Source of the DNA: Succinatimonas sp. UBA6849
GTDB lineage: Bacteria > Pseudomonadota > Gammaproteobacteria > Enterobacterales > Succinivibrionaceae
DNA length: 24,802 nucleotides
Assembly: GCA_002449335.1 (NCBI GenBank)
Contig: DKDL01000013.1
Location: 1-24,802 of the forward strand
Reading direction: 5' to 3'
Shown: positions 7,834 to 14,805 of the stretch, in pieces
Layout of the letters: every line of letters begins with the position of its first letter
How positions within the stretch are numbered: position 1 is the first letter of the stretch
Program-made: the position numbers and the translations under genes
Notes under the pieces: model-generated
What the model was told of the DNA's origin: nothing
The model's input: the letters and a program-made list of their open reading frames with translations, nothing else
The model's database searches: none

Positions 7834-8946
7834 CTAGTTATAGATAATGGCTGTGTGTTCTGGTGAGAATGAGAATTCACAAGACATATCAGGATTTAAA
7901 TTTCTAAATTCACGAACATCGAGTGTTACGTTCAATGATAGGTTTCCTGCCTGAGCTTTAGCTTTTACATACTGACCTAAATAGATGCTTTCAACTAACT
8001 TTGCTTTAAAGGTGTTCTCATGAGCATTGCTGTCAGTCTTTAAGTGGATATCCTCAGGACGTAGGGCAAAGAATGGATTTTTATCAGTTGCTTTAACAGC
8101 TTTTGAATCAGTACTTAAAACACACTTGCCTTCAGTTAAAGGTGAGGTTCCGGTGACAGTAGTCTTATCCCCGTTTTCCTCGTAAACCACATCGTTCATA
8201 GGAATAATGTTTGTAGTACCCATAAACTCTGCTACAAAACGGTTTGCAGGTTTCTCATAGATATTCTCAGGAGTATCAAACTGCTGAATCTGACCGCCTG
8301 AAACAATGCAGATCTTGTCAGACATTGAGAAAGCTTCTTCCTGATCATGGGTAACAGAGATGGTGGTCATGCCAAGCTTATGAGTAATTCTTTTGATCTC
8401 AAACTGCATGTCATGTCTTAAGTTTTTATCTAATGCGCCTAATGGCTCATCTAAAAGCAGTAATGGAGGGTTATAGATAATGGCACGAGCTAAAGCTACA
8501 CGCTGCTGCTGACCACCTGAGAGCTGACGTGGATATCTGTCTTCAAGACCAGTTAACTTGATAAGCTCAATCATGTGTTTTACTTTCTTATCAATCTCAT
8601 CTTTCTTGAGCTTACGGAGTTTTAATGGATAAGCGATGTTCTGCGCTACAGTTAAATGAGGAAATAGTGCATAGTTCTGGAAGAGCATGCCGATGTTACG
8701 TTTAAAACAAGGAACGGTGGCAACATCTTTACCGTTAATAAAGATCTTACCATCGGAGCAGCGCTCGAAACCTGCAATGACTTTTAACAGGGTAGTTTTA
8801 CCAGATCCTGATGAACCCAGAATTGAGACAAATTCACCTGGCTTACAGACAAGGTTAATATCAGTCAAAGCTCTGAAGGTGCCGTAGTACTTAGATACGT
8901 TTACAACTGAAAGCTCCTGACCAATTCCTTTTTGTTCAGTCTCCAT
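7834..8946 (-). CDS. Pot-type ABC transporter ATP-binding protein (PotA-like)
   Basis: A 370-residue cytoplasmic ATPase that powers the importer. Visible motifs are Walker A GSSGSGKTT (44-52), the Q-loop FQNYALFPHLT (89-99), signature LSGGQQQR (142-149), Walker B LLLLDEP (162-168) and the switch histidine in SVTHDQEEA (197-205). A C-terminal TOBE-type domain of about 120 residues starts after FMGTTNIIP, as in PotA/UgpC-class ATPases, and carries the ALRPEDI stretch. GGAG eight bases upstream fixes the start. It is the first gene of the operon. The stop codon overlaps the ribosome site of the binding-protein gene. Confidence 0.92.
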   Translation of the reverse strand: METEQKGIGQELSVVNVSKYYGTFRALTDINLVCKPGEFVSILGSSGSGKTTLLKVIAGFERCSDGKIFINGKDVATVPCFKRNIGMLFQNYALFPHLTVAQNIAYPLKLRKLKKDEIDKKVKHMIELIKLTGLEDRYPRQLSGGQQQRVALARAIIYNPPLLLLDEPLGALDKNLRHDMQFEIKRITHKLGMTTISVTHDQEEAFSMSDKICIVSGGQIQQFDTPENIYEKPANRFVAEFMGTTNIIPMNDVVYEENGDKTTVTGTSPLTEGKCVLSTDSKAVKATDKNPFFALRPEDIHLKTDSNAHENTFKAKLVESIYLGQYVKAKAQAGNLSLNVTLDVREFRNLNPDMSCEFSFSPEHTAIIYN

Positions 8947-8966
8947 ATTATTTCTCCGTGATCCTT

Positions 8967-9000
8967 TCAGACAATATCAATGTCTGAATATCAATGTCTG
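8967..9000 (-). promoter_or_regulatory. Leader hairpin and perfect 14-bp tandem repeat before ABC operon
   Basis: TCAGACA (8967-8973) and TGTCTGA (8981-8987) make a 7-bp inverted repeat with a 7-base loop. The second arm belongs to a perfect tandem duplication, AATATCAATGTCTG, at 8973-8986 and 8987-9000. The first arm could therefore pair with either copy. It lies about 20-55 bases upstream of the first start codon of the minus operon, likely within its 5' leader. Confidence 0.5.
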
Positions 9001-9018
9001 AAAATTGTTGTTTGTCAG

Positions 9019-9040
9019 AACGTTTTAACTAAACGTTTGT
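9019..9040 (-). promoter_or_regulatory. Candidate LacI/PurR-type operator for ABC operon
   Basis: AACGTTT (9019-9025) and AAACGTT (9031-9037) are inverted arms with a 5-base gap. The second arm continues into AAACGTTT, itself an 8-bp palindrome and the core of the E. coli PurR operator. It is about 70-90 bases upstream of the first gene of the minus operon. In E. coli codBA is repressed by PurR, which makes this core interesting upstream of a CodA-like gene. No regulator of that class is in the window. Confidence 0.35.
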
Positions 9041-9074
9041 AAAAAAACTTTTTCACTAATATAAGGAGAAAAAT

Positions 9075-9128
9075 ATGAGCTATTTCATTCTGGTAAGAAT
9101 TGGAGCATACGAAAAAACAGAGTGTTAA
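9075..9128 (+). CDS. Possible 17-residue small protein or leader peptide
   Basis: ATG at 9075 follows a strong AAGGAG ribosome site at six-base spacing and runs 17 codons (MSYFILVRIGAYEKTEC) to TAA. There is no family to compare. It is 620 bases before cysK and reads toward it. It has a single cysteine codon, so it is not a classic attenuator peptide. The strong ribosome site is the only real support; it may be chance in AT-rich DNA. Confidence 0.25.
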   Translation: MSYFILVRIGAYEKTEC

Positions 9129-9541
9129 AAATGGTGCATAATATTAAAAAATAACGATAATTCAGAAAATTACATAAAGTAAAACTGTATATTCCATTAA
9201 ACCTGAAGCTTAAATTTTAGTTGTTTAATAAAATAACAATGGCTTATAAAAGGGGGCTGTATAAGAATTTGAAAGGTAATTAAAGGATCATTTACTCTTT
9301 TAAAGATTACTTTACAAAAGTAAATTATTTTGAAAATTCTTAAAGTGCACAATAATAGTTCTAACTTTGCTTAAATAAACTTAAGATATGTTAAGTCTGT
9401 TTACTCAACTCTAATTTTATTAAAGCAACTGTCCAAAATAGCGCAGTGCTATTTATTAATCCTGAATTTAACAAAAATATCTTTTTGAAAAATAAATAAA
9501 AAATTAAATATTTTGAAAAACTGCTTGTATAGTCAATTATT

Positions 9542-9578
9542 TTGAGTTTTAATACCTACATAACATATAGGTTATGTA
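9542..9578 (+). promoter_or_regulatory. Candidate promoter and palindromic operator of the cys operon
   Basis: TACATAAC (9557-9564) and GTTATGTA (9571-9578) form a perfect 8-bp inverted repeat with spacer ATATAG. A possible promoter, TTGAGT (9542-9547) and TATAGG (9566-9571) at 18-base spacing, places the palindrome across the -10 box. This is where a repressor such as an Rrf2-family protein would act. The promoter assignment is by eye. Confidence 0.45.
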
Positions 9579-9746
9579 AACAATGAAATGTAACTGAAAC
9601 TCGTGTAGTAGTAAAAGGTGCTTATGTTTAATCTTCTTTTGTACTGTTGTAGATAGTTTAAAGTCGCTCTTTAAAGATAAGAGCTTTGAACTGAGGGTAT
9701 AGAAATTTATGCCCATTCAAATATCTCAACCAAAGGAAAGATAAAA

Positions 9747-10676
9747 GTGAAGATTTACGACAGCATTACACAGATGATTGGCAGAACACCATTACTAAGA
9801 TTAAAAGGTTATTCAAATTTTTTAGGCTTAAATAACTCCATTATTGCCAAGTTAGAGTCATTCAATCCTGGCGGATCTGTAAAAGACAGAATTGCGCTTG
9901 CTATGCTGAATGCTGCTATTGAACAGCGTAAGGTCAATAAAGATACTCTGATTATTGAGCCTACCTCAGGTAATACTGGTATTGGTTTAGCTGTAGTTGC
10001 AGCTTCATATGGTTTAAAACTTGTGATTGTAATGCCTGACAGTATGTCACTTGAAAGACGCAATCTCTTGCGAGCCTATGGTGTAACGTTAGAACTTACA
10101 CAAGGCTCTTTAGGTATGAAAGGTGCCATTAAAAGAGCTCAAGAATTGCATTTAGAAAATACAAACTCTTTTATTCCTTCACAGTTTGATAATCAGGAGA
10201 ATAAGAATATTCACTATTTAACCACTGGTCCTGAAATTTATGAGGACACAGATGGTAAGGTTGATGTTCTGGTCGCAGGTGTGGGTACCGGTGGCACTAT
10301 CTCTGGTACAGGTAAATACCTAAAAGAGAAAAATCCTGATTTAAAGGTAATAGCAGTAGAGCCTGCTCGCTCTCCTTTCTTATCAAAAGGATATACAGGA
10401 GCACATAAAATTCAGGGCATAGGCTCAGAGTTTATCTCTAACAATCTGGATATAAAACTCATCGATGAAATCATTGATGTTGATGATACTGATGCTTTTA
10501 AGACAGCACAGGATTTAGCTAAATTCGATGGAGTCCTAGCAGGTGCTTCGTCAGGTGCTGCGGTATTTGCTGCAACAACGATAGCCAAAAGAGCAGAATT
10601 TCAAGACAAAAATATAGTGGTTCTGCTGCCAGATACTGGTGAGCGTTATCTATCAACTCCGGTTTTTCTAAAGTAG
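9747..10676 (+). CDS. cysK: Cysteine synthase (O-acetylserine sulfhydrylase)
   Basis: This 309-residue PLP enzyme makes cysteine from O-acetylserine and sulfide. It shows the PLP lysine K46 in NPGGSVKDR (40-48), the substrate loop EPTSGNTG (71-78), the phosphate loop GVGTGGTISG (about 177-186) and the C-terminal LPDTGERYLST typical of CysK. The start is GTG at 9747 with AAGGAAAG just upstream; no in-frame ATG serves better. It heads a four-gene operon and is followed after 16 bases by a methyltransferase gene. Its length matches the family. A role with O-acetylserine rather than cystathionine is favoured by the TSGNTG loop, in contrast to TAGNTG in the second paralog. Confidence 0.92.
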   Translation: MKIYDSITQMIGRTPLLRLKGYSNFLGLNNSIIAKLESFNPGGSVKDRIALAMLNAAIEQRKVNKDTLIIEPTSGNTGIGLAVVAASYGLKLVIVMPDSMSLERRNLLRAYGVTLELTQGSLGMKGAIKRAQELHLENTNSFIPSQFDNQENKNIHYLTTGPEIYEDTDGKVDVLVAGVGTGGTISGTGKYLKEKNPDLKVIAVEPARSPFLSKGYTGAHKIQGIGSEFISNNLDIKLIDEIIDVDDTDAFKTAQDLAKFDGVLAGASSGAAVFAATTIAKRAEFQDKNIVVLLPDTGERYLSTPVFLK

Positions 10677-10692
10677 AGCAAGAGTAACAAAA

Positions 10693-11595
10693 ATGATAGA
10701 TAAACACGAATCAATTACCGCCAAGATTTGCTCATTTGTAAGAGCCTATCACTCAATCTATTCTCATGAAAAGATTTTTGATGACTCACTAGCTTATGAC
10801 CTGTTAAGTCAGCATGAGTATTTAAAAGTAGGTCAGTTAATTGAGCATAATTTTGATGTAAATAGTTATGACGAAAACTATGTATTCAATCGCGCTCTGA
10901 TTGATGACACCGTAAACAGGTTTTTAAGTCCGATACCACTGTCACGCATCAGATACACTGAAGACAGTCTTAATGAATACGCAAAGAAAGGTCCTGTACA
11001 GTACGTGTTATTAGGAGCTGGTCTTGATACCTTTGCTTTTAGAAATACAAATTTGAATATTGAGATCTATGAATTGGATCATCCAGATACTGGTTATTAC
11101 AAGAAAGAAAAAATTAAATCTCTTGAGTGGGTAGTACCAGTGAATGTGCATTTTGTGCCGATTGATTTTAATACTCAAAGTATTGAAGAGGTGCTTACAA
11201 ACTCAAGTTTTGATCCACGTAAAAGGACATTCTTTTCAATCTTAGGTGTTACCTATTATTTAAGTTTAGAGGTGTTCTCAAAGACCATTGAGACCTTGTC
11301 ATCAATTACAAAAAACGAATCAGTAATCGTTTTTGATTATCCAGATGACACCACATTTACCTCTGAAAAGAACTCTGATGTAACCAAGCTTCATCAAATG
11401 ACAGAGCTTTTAGGTGAAAAGATGGCTCATGGTTATAAGTTTAGTGAGATTGAAAAATGTTTTAAAAACTATAAAGGTCGAGTTTTAGATCATTTGACAC
11501 CAGAGGATATCAATAAAAAGTATTTTCAAAATCGACATGATGGCATGCAAGCATATGCAAACGTGCATTTAGTCAAAGGAATAATAGAAAAATAG
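10693..11595 (+). CDS. SAM-dependent methyltransferase, leucine-carboxyl-methyltransferase-like family
   Basis: The 300-residue protein resembles the PPM1/LCM-type methyltransferase family (PF04072). YVLLGAGLDTFAFR (104-117) is the SAM-binding glycine loop. YELDHPDT (126-133) carries the acidic residue for the ribose, and SRIRYTEDSL (84-93) is the usual family arginine region. Bacterial members have few known substrates. It is embedded between cysK and the transsulfuration genes, 16 and 14 bases from its neighbours. Bacillus has an unrelated-looking SAM methyltransferase gene, yrrT, in the same position of its mccAB operon. A function in producing or using S-adenosylhomocysteine is thus plausible, but the acceptor is unknown. 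The ribosome site is weak (AAGAG). Confidence 0.82.
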   Translation: MIDKHESITAKICSFVRAYHSIYSHEKIFDDSLAYDLLSQHEYLKVGQLIEHNFDVNSYDENYVFNRALIDDTVNRFLSPIPLSRIRYTEDSLNEYAKKGPVQYVLLGAGLDTFAFRNTNLNIEIYELDHPDTGYYKKEKIKSLEWVVPVNVHFVPIDFNTQSIEEVLTNSSFDPRKRTFFSILGVTYYLSLEVFSKTIETLSSITKNESVIVFDYPDDTTFTSEKNSDVTKLHQMTELLGEKMAHGYKFSEIEKCFKNYKGRVLDHLTPEDINKKYFQNRHDGMQAYANVHLVKGIIEK

Positions 11596-11609
11596 AGGAA
11601 GTATTAACT

Positions 11610-12767
11610 ATGGCAGATTACAAATTTATCGATTCAGCAGTAATTCACGGTGGTATCAGCACTGATCCTTATACCAAATCAGTAAATGTACCAATTTATC
11701 AGACTTCAACTTTCAGACAGGAAGGTATCGGTTTAAATCCAAAGTGGGAGTACGCCCGTACCGGTAATCCAACCCGTGCAGCTTTAGAAGCTTTAATTGC
11801 TGAGTTAGAAGCTGGTGTTGCTGGCTTTGCTTTTGCCTCAGGTATGGCTGCTGTATCAACTGTGTTAAGCCTCTTTAAATCAGGTGACAAGATCTTAATC
11901 TCATCCAATGTATATGGCGGTACCTACAGAGTTTTAGATAAAGTATTTAAGAACTTTAACATTAACTTTGAGAGCATTGATACTAGTGATTTAGCTTTAA
12001 TTGAAAGCAAGATCACACCTGATGTTAAAGCTCTTTATATTGAGACTCCATCAAATCCATTACTTGATATTACTGATCTTGAAGGTGTAGCTAAATTAGG
12101 TAAGAAATACAATCTGCTTACCATTGCTGATAATACCTTCATGAGCCCATATTTACAGCAACCAATCAAGTTTGGTGTTGATATTGTTATTCACTCAGCA
12201 ACCAAGTATTTGGGCGGACACTCAGATTTGGTTGCAGGTTTGGTTGTCGTAAACTCTGAAGATTTAGCTAAAAAGATTGCTTTCTTACAGAACTCTGTAG
12301 GTGCTGTATTAGGACCATTCGATTCATTCTTACTCATTAGAGGCATTAAGACCTTATCTGTAAGATTAGACAGACATACTGATAATGCTCTAAAGTTAGC
12401 TCAATTCTTAAAGTCACACAGTGAAGTTTCAAAGGTTTACTATCCTGGATTAGAAGATCACAAAGGTTATGAGATCAACAAAAAGCAGGCTCGTAACGGT
12501 GGTGCCATGATTTCTTTTGAGTTAAAAGCAAATCATGATGTAAACAAGTTCTTTAAGTCTTTAAATCTGATTTCTTTAGCTGAAAGTTTAGGTGGTGTAG
12601 AGAGCCTTGTATGCCATCCAGCTACCATGACTCATGCTGCAATTCCAGCAGAGGTCAGAGCCAAAGTCGGTATTACAGATAACCTTATCAGATTATCAGT
12701 AGGTATTGAGAACTTTGAAGATCTTAAAAATGATCTTGACGCTGCGATCAAGGCTTCGGAGAAATAA
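11610..12767 (+). CDS. mccB: Cystathionine gamma-lyase/gamma-synthase family PLP enzyme (MccB-like)
   Basis: A 385-residue trans-sulfuration enzyme of the Cys/Met PLP family. Visible are YARTGNPTR (48-56), FASGMAA (75-81), ETPSNP (145-150), ADNTF (173-177, D174) and SATKYLGGHSD (196-206) with the PLP lysine K199. The C-terminal RLSVGIE arginine binds the substrate carboxylate. The family includes MetB, MetC, MccB and methionine gamma-lyase, which sequence alone separates poorly. The MccA-like gene two bases downstream favours cystathionine gamma-lyase, releasing cysteine from cystathionine. AGAGGAAG nine bases upstream supports the start. Confidence 0.88.
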   Translation: MADYKFIDSAVIHGGISTDPYTKSVNVPIYQTSTFRQEGIGLNPKWEYARTGNPTRAALEALIAELEAGVAGFAFASGMAAVSTVLSLFKSGDKILISSNVYGGTYRVLDKVFKNFNINFESIDTSDLALIESKITPDVKALYIETPSNPLLDITDLEGVAKLGKKYNLLTIADNTFMSPYLQQPIKFGVDIVIHSATKYLGGHSDLVAGLVVVNSEDLAKKIAFLQNSVGAVLGPFDSFLLIRGIKTLSVRLDRHTDNALKLAQFLKSHSEVSKVYYPGLEDHKGYEINKKQARNGGAMISFELKANHDVNKFFKSLNLISLAESLGGVESLVCHPATMTHAAIPAEVRAKVGITDNLIRLSVGIENFEDLKNDLDAAIKASEK

Positions 12768-12769
12768 TC

Positions 12770-13687
12770 ATGCATTACTATAATTCTATGCGCGACCTCA
12801 TCGGTCACACTCCATTAGTAAAGATTAACTATGCTTTTGAACAGGTAGAAGGCGTAAACCTGTTCGCAAAACTTGAGTATTACAATCCATCAGGATCTGT
12901 AAAAGACAGAACTGGTCTTTATATGGTTGAAGATGCCATTAAAGATGGCAGATTAAAGCGTGGCTCTACTATTGTTGAAGCTACAGCTGGTAACACTGGC
13001 TTAGGTGTAGCTTTTGCTGCCTTAAATCAGGGGTTTCACGTAATTTTTGTAGTACCTGAAAAGTTCTCAGAGGAAAAGCAGATCCTAATGAAAGCCTTAG
13101 GAGCTGACATTATCCATACTAAACGTGAAGACGGTATGTTAGGTGCTGCAGCTAAAGCGCAGGAGTTACTCTCTGAAATTAAAGACTCAATTTCACTGCA
13201 GCAGTTTAAGAATATGTCAAATCCTAAAGCTCACTATGAAACCACTGGTCCTGAGATTTATCAGGATCTTGATGGAAAGATTGACTATTTAGTAGCAGGA
13301 GCCGGCTCTGGTGGTACCTATTCAGGTGTTGTAAAGTTCTTAAAAGAAAAGAACAGCAATATTAAAGGTATCCTAGCAGATCCTGTTGGTTCAACTATGG
13401 GCGGTGGTGAGCATGCTGACTATGATATTGAAGGCATTGGTAATGATTTTATTGCAGATACCATGGATATGTCATTAGTCGATAAGGTCATCAAGATCAA
13501 CGATACCCAAGCCTTTGATGGAGCCAGAGCTTTAGCTCGCCATGAGGGTATCTTAGGTGGTTCATCTACAGGTGCAGCTTTTAGCGCTGCCTTGAAACTG
13601 ATTTATGAGCATCATGTAAAGGGCAATATTGTCTTTATCGCACCAGATAGAGGCGACAGATACTTCTCTAAGCATCTGTATGCTTAA
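12770..13687 (+). CDS. mccA: Cystathionine beta-synthase/cysteine synthase family protein (MccA-like)
   Basis: A 305-residue paralog of the first gene in the operon. The PLP lysine is K45 in NPSGSVKDR (39-47). The substrate loop reads EATAGNTG (70-77), the form I associate with Bacillus MccA, which condenses homocysteine with O-acetylserine to cystathionine. GAGSGGTYSG is the phosphate loop and DRGDRYFSKHLY the C-terminus, again MccA-like. It lacks the heme and CBS domains of the eukaryotic enzyme. Two bases separate it from the preceding gene, whose end supplies its GGAG ribosome site. Together they would run reverse transsulfuration. A rho-independent terminator follows after 67 bases. Confidence 0.87.
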   Translation: MHYYNSMRDLIGHTPLVKINYAFEQVEGVNLFAKLEYYNPSGSVKDRTGLYMVEDAIKDGRLKRGSTIVEATAGNTGLGVAFAALNQGFHVIFVVPEKFSEEKQILMKALGADIIHTKREDGMLGAAAKAQELLSEIKDSISLQQFKNMSNPKAHYETTGPEIYQDLDGKIDYLVAGAGSGGTYSGVVKFLKEKNSNIKGILADPVGSTMGGGEHADYDIEGIGNDFIADTMDMSLVDKVIKINDTQAFDGARALARHEGILGGSSTGAAFSAALKLIYEHHVKGNIVFIAPDRGDRYFSKHLYA

Positions 13688-13754
13688 GAGTTAATTTTAG
13701 TTTATCTACCTCAATTTAATACTTATAGTACATCCGATTACAATATGTGCTTTT

Positions 13755-13785
13755 GCCTGCAAAGCTCTTTTGCAGGCTCTTTTTT
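13755..13785 (+). terminator. Rho-independent terminator of the cys operon
   Basis: GCCTGCAAA (13755-13763) and TTTGCAGGC (13769-13777) form a perfect 9-bp stem with a 5-base loop, followed by TCTTTTTT. It lies 67 bases after the stop of the MccA-like gene. Confidence 0.9.
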
Positions 13786-13875
13786 AAGTAAGCTCTTAAG
13801 TCATATCTTTATTTTTTATCTGTTATCGTATACATCTGTTCACAGTTATAATCATTTAGTAATTTTAAGCCCTCA

Positions 13876-13889
13876 ATAAGATATCTTAT
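13876..13889. promoter_or_regulatory. 14-bp palindrome directly abutting aldo/keto reductase start codon
   Basis: ATAAGATATCTTAT is its own reverse complement and ends at the base before the ATG. It replaces the expected ribosome site, of which I see no clear copy. It could be an operator or a small start-site hairpin, or the gene may be leaderless or weakly translated. Confidence 0.35.
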
Positions 13890-14690
13890 ATGGAATACAA
13901 AAAACTAAATAACGGTATCATGTTGCCTTTAGTTGGCTTTGGTACCTGGGATGTACGTGGAGAAGCAGGCAAGAACACTATCTTAAAAGCTCTTCAATGT
14001 GGATACAGGTTAATTGATACAGCATCGATGTATCAGAATGAGAATATTGTAGGTAAGGCTTTAAAAGAATCATCTATAAGACGCAATGAGATCTTTATTA
14101 CCTCAAAAATCTACAGACCAGATATAAGCTATCAATCAGCCTGTAAGAGTATTGAACGCTCTTTAAATGAACTGCAGACGGACTATCTTGACCTTATCCT
14201 TATTCATGAGCCTTATAAGAGCAGTACTGACATTTATGAAGCTATGATTGAGGCTTATAGACAAGGCAAGGTAAAAGCTGTTGGTGTCTCTAATTTTAAC
14301 CAAGAATTTTATTTAAATTTCATAAAAGAGGTTGGGGTAATACCTGCTGTAAATCAGGTCGAATCACATGTCTACTATCCACAGTTAAAGTTAAATGAGT
14401 GTTTAAGAACTCATGGTACTTTGATGCAGTCATGGGGCTCGTTTACAGAAGGTAGAAAAGATATCTTTAATGAAACAATCTTAGTAGAAATAGCGTTAAA
14501 GTATCATAAGAGCAGTGCTCAAATAGCCTTAAGATACTTGGTGCAAAACGGTATAGCGGTAATTCCCAAATCAGCTAGTGTGTCTAGAATGAAAGAGAAC
14601 CTTGAGATCTTTGACTTTAGTTTAGATGAGAGTGATCTTAAAAAGATCGAGGCACTTGATACTGGTAAATCTCTTTTTAACTGGTACTAA
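13890..14690 (+). CDS. Aldo/keto reductase
   Basis: A 266-residue NADPH-dependent (beta/alpha)8-barrel reductase. The catalytic tetrad is complete: D43 and Y48 (IDTASMYQNE), K73 (FITSKIY) and H106 (LILIHEPY). GVSNFN (137-142) and the nucleotide-binding IPKSASVSRMKENL (about 226-239) follow. The size and the start LNNGIMLPLVGFGTW match the small 2,5-diketo-gluconate-reductase-type group. The substrate is not predictable. It stands alone between the cys operon terminator and the EIIA-like gene, with no clear ribosome site but a palindrome next to the start. Confidence 0.9.
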   Translation: MEYKKLNNGIMLPLVGFGTWDVRGEAGKNTILKALQCGYRLIDTASMYQNENIVGKALKESSIRRNEIFITSKIYRPDISYQSACKSIERSLNELQTDYLDLILIHEPYKSSTDIYEAMIEAYRQGKVKAVGVSNFNQEFYLNFIKEVGVIPAVNQVESHVYYPQLKLNECLRTHGTLMQSWGSFTEGRKDIFNETILVEIALKYHKSSAQIALRYLVQNGIAVIPKSASVSRMKENLEIFDFSLDESDLKKIEALDTGKSLFNWY

Positions 14691-14748
14691 TAAATTTGAT
14701 ATACGTTGAAAATCTCACTTAATCATACTGAATTTAAGTCTTTTTAGT

Positions 14749-14776
14749 TTGTTTTAAAAAGTTATAGCTATATACT
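14749..14776 (+). promoter_or_regulatory. Candidate sigma-70 promoter of the EIIA-like gene
   Basis: TTGTTT (14749-14754) and TATACT (14771-14776) are spaced by 16 bases, about 30 bases before the start codon at 14806. The -10 box is one mismatch from consensus. Confidence 0.4.
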
Positions 14777-14805
14777 GTGAAGGTATTTATTAAGACAAAG
14801 CAATT

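Larger units (their letters stand above)
8947..9746. other. 800-base divergent regulatory region between ABC operon and cys operon
   Basis: The region is very AT-rich and has no large gene. The first 100 bases hold the leader of the minus operon with tandem and inverted repeats. A 17-codon reading frame follows at 9075. Between 9300 and 9560 are several short perfect inverted repeats: TTACTTT-ACA-AAAGTAA (9307-9323), ACTTAA-N6-TTAAGT (9379-9396), AAATAGC-N5-GCTATTT (9436-9454) and the 8-bp palindrome at 9557-9578. A GCTCTT-N7-AAGAGC hairpin (9666-9684) lies in the cysK leader. I do not recognise a known riboswitch or T-box. Confidence 0.5.

Noticed and set aside
7824..7880. Longer N-terminus for the PotD-like lipoprotein starting at 7880
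   Set aside because: It overlaps the ATPase gene and would bury the signal peptide; ATG at 7823 has a proper ribosome site.
9579..9746. SAM riboswitch or T-box before the sulfur amino acid operon
   Set aside because: The leader has a simple GCTCTT/AAGAGC hairpin but none of the conserved core elements of those classes that I know.
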